A stretch of 5,873 bases of DNA from positions 1 to 5,873 of the forward strand of contig JAGGWE010000081.1 in the NCBI GenBank assembly GCA_021157665.1. Reading direction: 5' to 3'. The notes beneath the pieces are model-generated. The model worked only from the letters and a program-made list of their open reading frames with translations. It was not told the origin of the DNA and ran no database searches. The position numbers and the translations under genes are program-made. The DNA comes from Sulfurimonas sp. Its GTDB lineage: Bacteria > Campylobacterota > Campylobacteria > Campylobacterales > Sulfurimonadaceae. Numbering within the stretch: position 1 is the first letter of the stretch; every line of letters starts with the position of its first letter. Below are positions 5,305 through 5,873 of this stretch, piece after piece.

Positions 5305-5873
5305 ATGGATATAGCTATAGAAAAAAGTCTACAGTACTATAAAAGCCATATTATTGATCATGCAACAATATCTTCCATATTGGTTAATAATGGCTATTCA
5401 AGAATAAATGATAAAATAAATAACTTAAAGAAAAAAGGAAGCTTACAAGCTTTAAAAAGAGGTCTATATTTACATAAGTCTCCTTTTGTGCAAAGTTCAA
5501 TATCAAAAGAAATTATTGCAAACACTATGCTAAGTCCATCTTACATCTCATTTGATTATGCACTGTATTATCACAGTTTAATTCCAGAGAGTGTATTTGA
5601 TATAACTTCTGCTACAACAAAAAGATCTAAAATATTTAAAACTGATACAGGAAGCTTTAGTTTTAAACAAATTAAAAAAGAGCTATTCCCGATAGGCTTA
5701 ACAATAGAATCAACAAAAAATGGTAATTTTGTAATAGCAACAAAAGAAAAAGCACTGTGTGATAAAGTTTATTATACAAAAGATATACAAATTACATCTA
5801 AAAAATCTATGATTGAGTTTTTAGTAAATGATTTAAGACTTGATATAGAAGAACTAGAAGATTATAATATAAA
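5305..5873 (+). CDS. abiEi: AbiEi-type antitoxin / transcriptional regulator of a type IV toxin-antitoxin system (3' end outside window)
   Basis: 189 complete codons are visible and the frame is still open at the edge. The N-terminus (about 18-58) is a winged helix-turn-helix: ISSILVNNGYSRINDKINNL, a basic KKKG wing and RGLYL. The body shows hallmarks of the AbiEi/COG5340 family: SYISFDYALYYHSLIPE (79-95), TSATTKRSKIF (101-111), FSFKQIKKELF (118-128) and the conserved ATKEKALCDKVYYT (145-158). In the family the protein represses its own operon and counteracts AbiEii, a nucleotidyltransferase-like toxin that aborts phage infection. AbiEii should follow directly beyond the window but is not seen. 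ATG 5305 has AAAAGGA (5293-5299) 5 nt upstream. Short AbiEi members are about 190-210 residues, so little is probably missing. There is no sign of damage. Confidence 0.85.
   Translation, partial: MDIAIEKSLQYYKSHIIDHATISSILVNNGYSRINDKINNLKKKGSLQALKRGLYLHKSPFVQSSISKEIIANTMLSPSYISFDYALYYHSLIPESVFDITSATTKRSKIFKTDTGSFSFKQIKKELFPIGLTIESTKNGNFVIATKEKALCDKVYYTKDIQITSKKSMIEFLVNDLRLDIEELEDYNI

Overview
The DNA is AT-rich, roughly one third G+C by eye, with dense A/T-ending codons. The histidine kinase has the H-box AHQWRQPL and the G2 box NGTGLGLYMSK. The partial first gene resembles a protein family I associate with Campylobacterota. Together these suggest a Campylobacterota chromosome of the Sulfurimonas/Sulfurovum/Arcobacter type. 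This placement rests on protein style, not on a marker gene.

Layout, left to right. (1) 2-346 is the 3' end of a conserved cytosolic protein. (2) 347-1002 is a decayed zone. It holds the C-terminal stub and right terminal repeat of an IS3-family element on the + strand (about 497-715), then the last ~35 codons of a lost histidine kinase, which ends in TAG directly abutting the next ATG. (3) 1003-2919 is one large intact soluble sensor histidine kinase with four CBS domains, a PAS-like domain, a coiled coil, HisKA and HATPase. (4) 2920-3470 holds a second, heavily mutated IS3-family element on the - strand, so the right ends of the two IS remnants face each other across the kinase block. (5) 3538-3741 is an intact small S4-domain RNA-binding protein of the YbcJ/RlbA type. 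A possible hydrophobic mini-ORF or gene tail converges on it. (6) 4016-5227 is an intact tyrosine recombinase/integrase preceded by a set of short repeats. (7) 5305 to the window end is an AbiEi-type antitoxin/transcriptional regulator, cut off by the window edge. Its promoter carries a near-ideal two-arm operator.

How it fits together. The left half looks like an old two-kinase sensory operon that lost its first kinase next to IS insertions; the second kinase survives, using a ribosome binding site inside the dead gene. The right half looks like the start of an integrase-driven genomic island whose first cargo is an AbiE (type IV toxin-antitoxin / abortive infection) module. The toxin AbiEii is expected just beyond the right edge but is not visible. 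I see no rRNA, tRNA or CRISPR. Nothing seen is an entirely new system. The most useful leads are the abiE operator, the integrase repeats with the unusual integrase active site, and the CBS-kinase with its dead neighbour.
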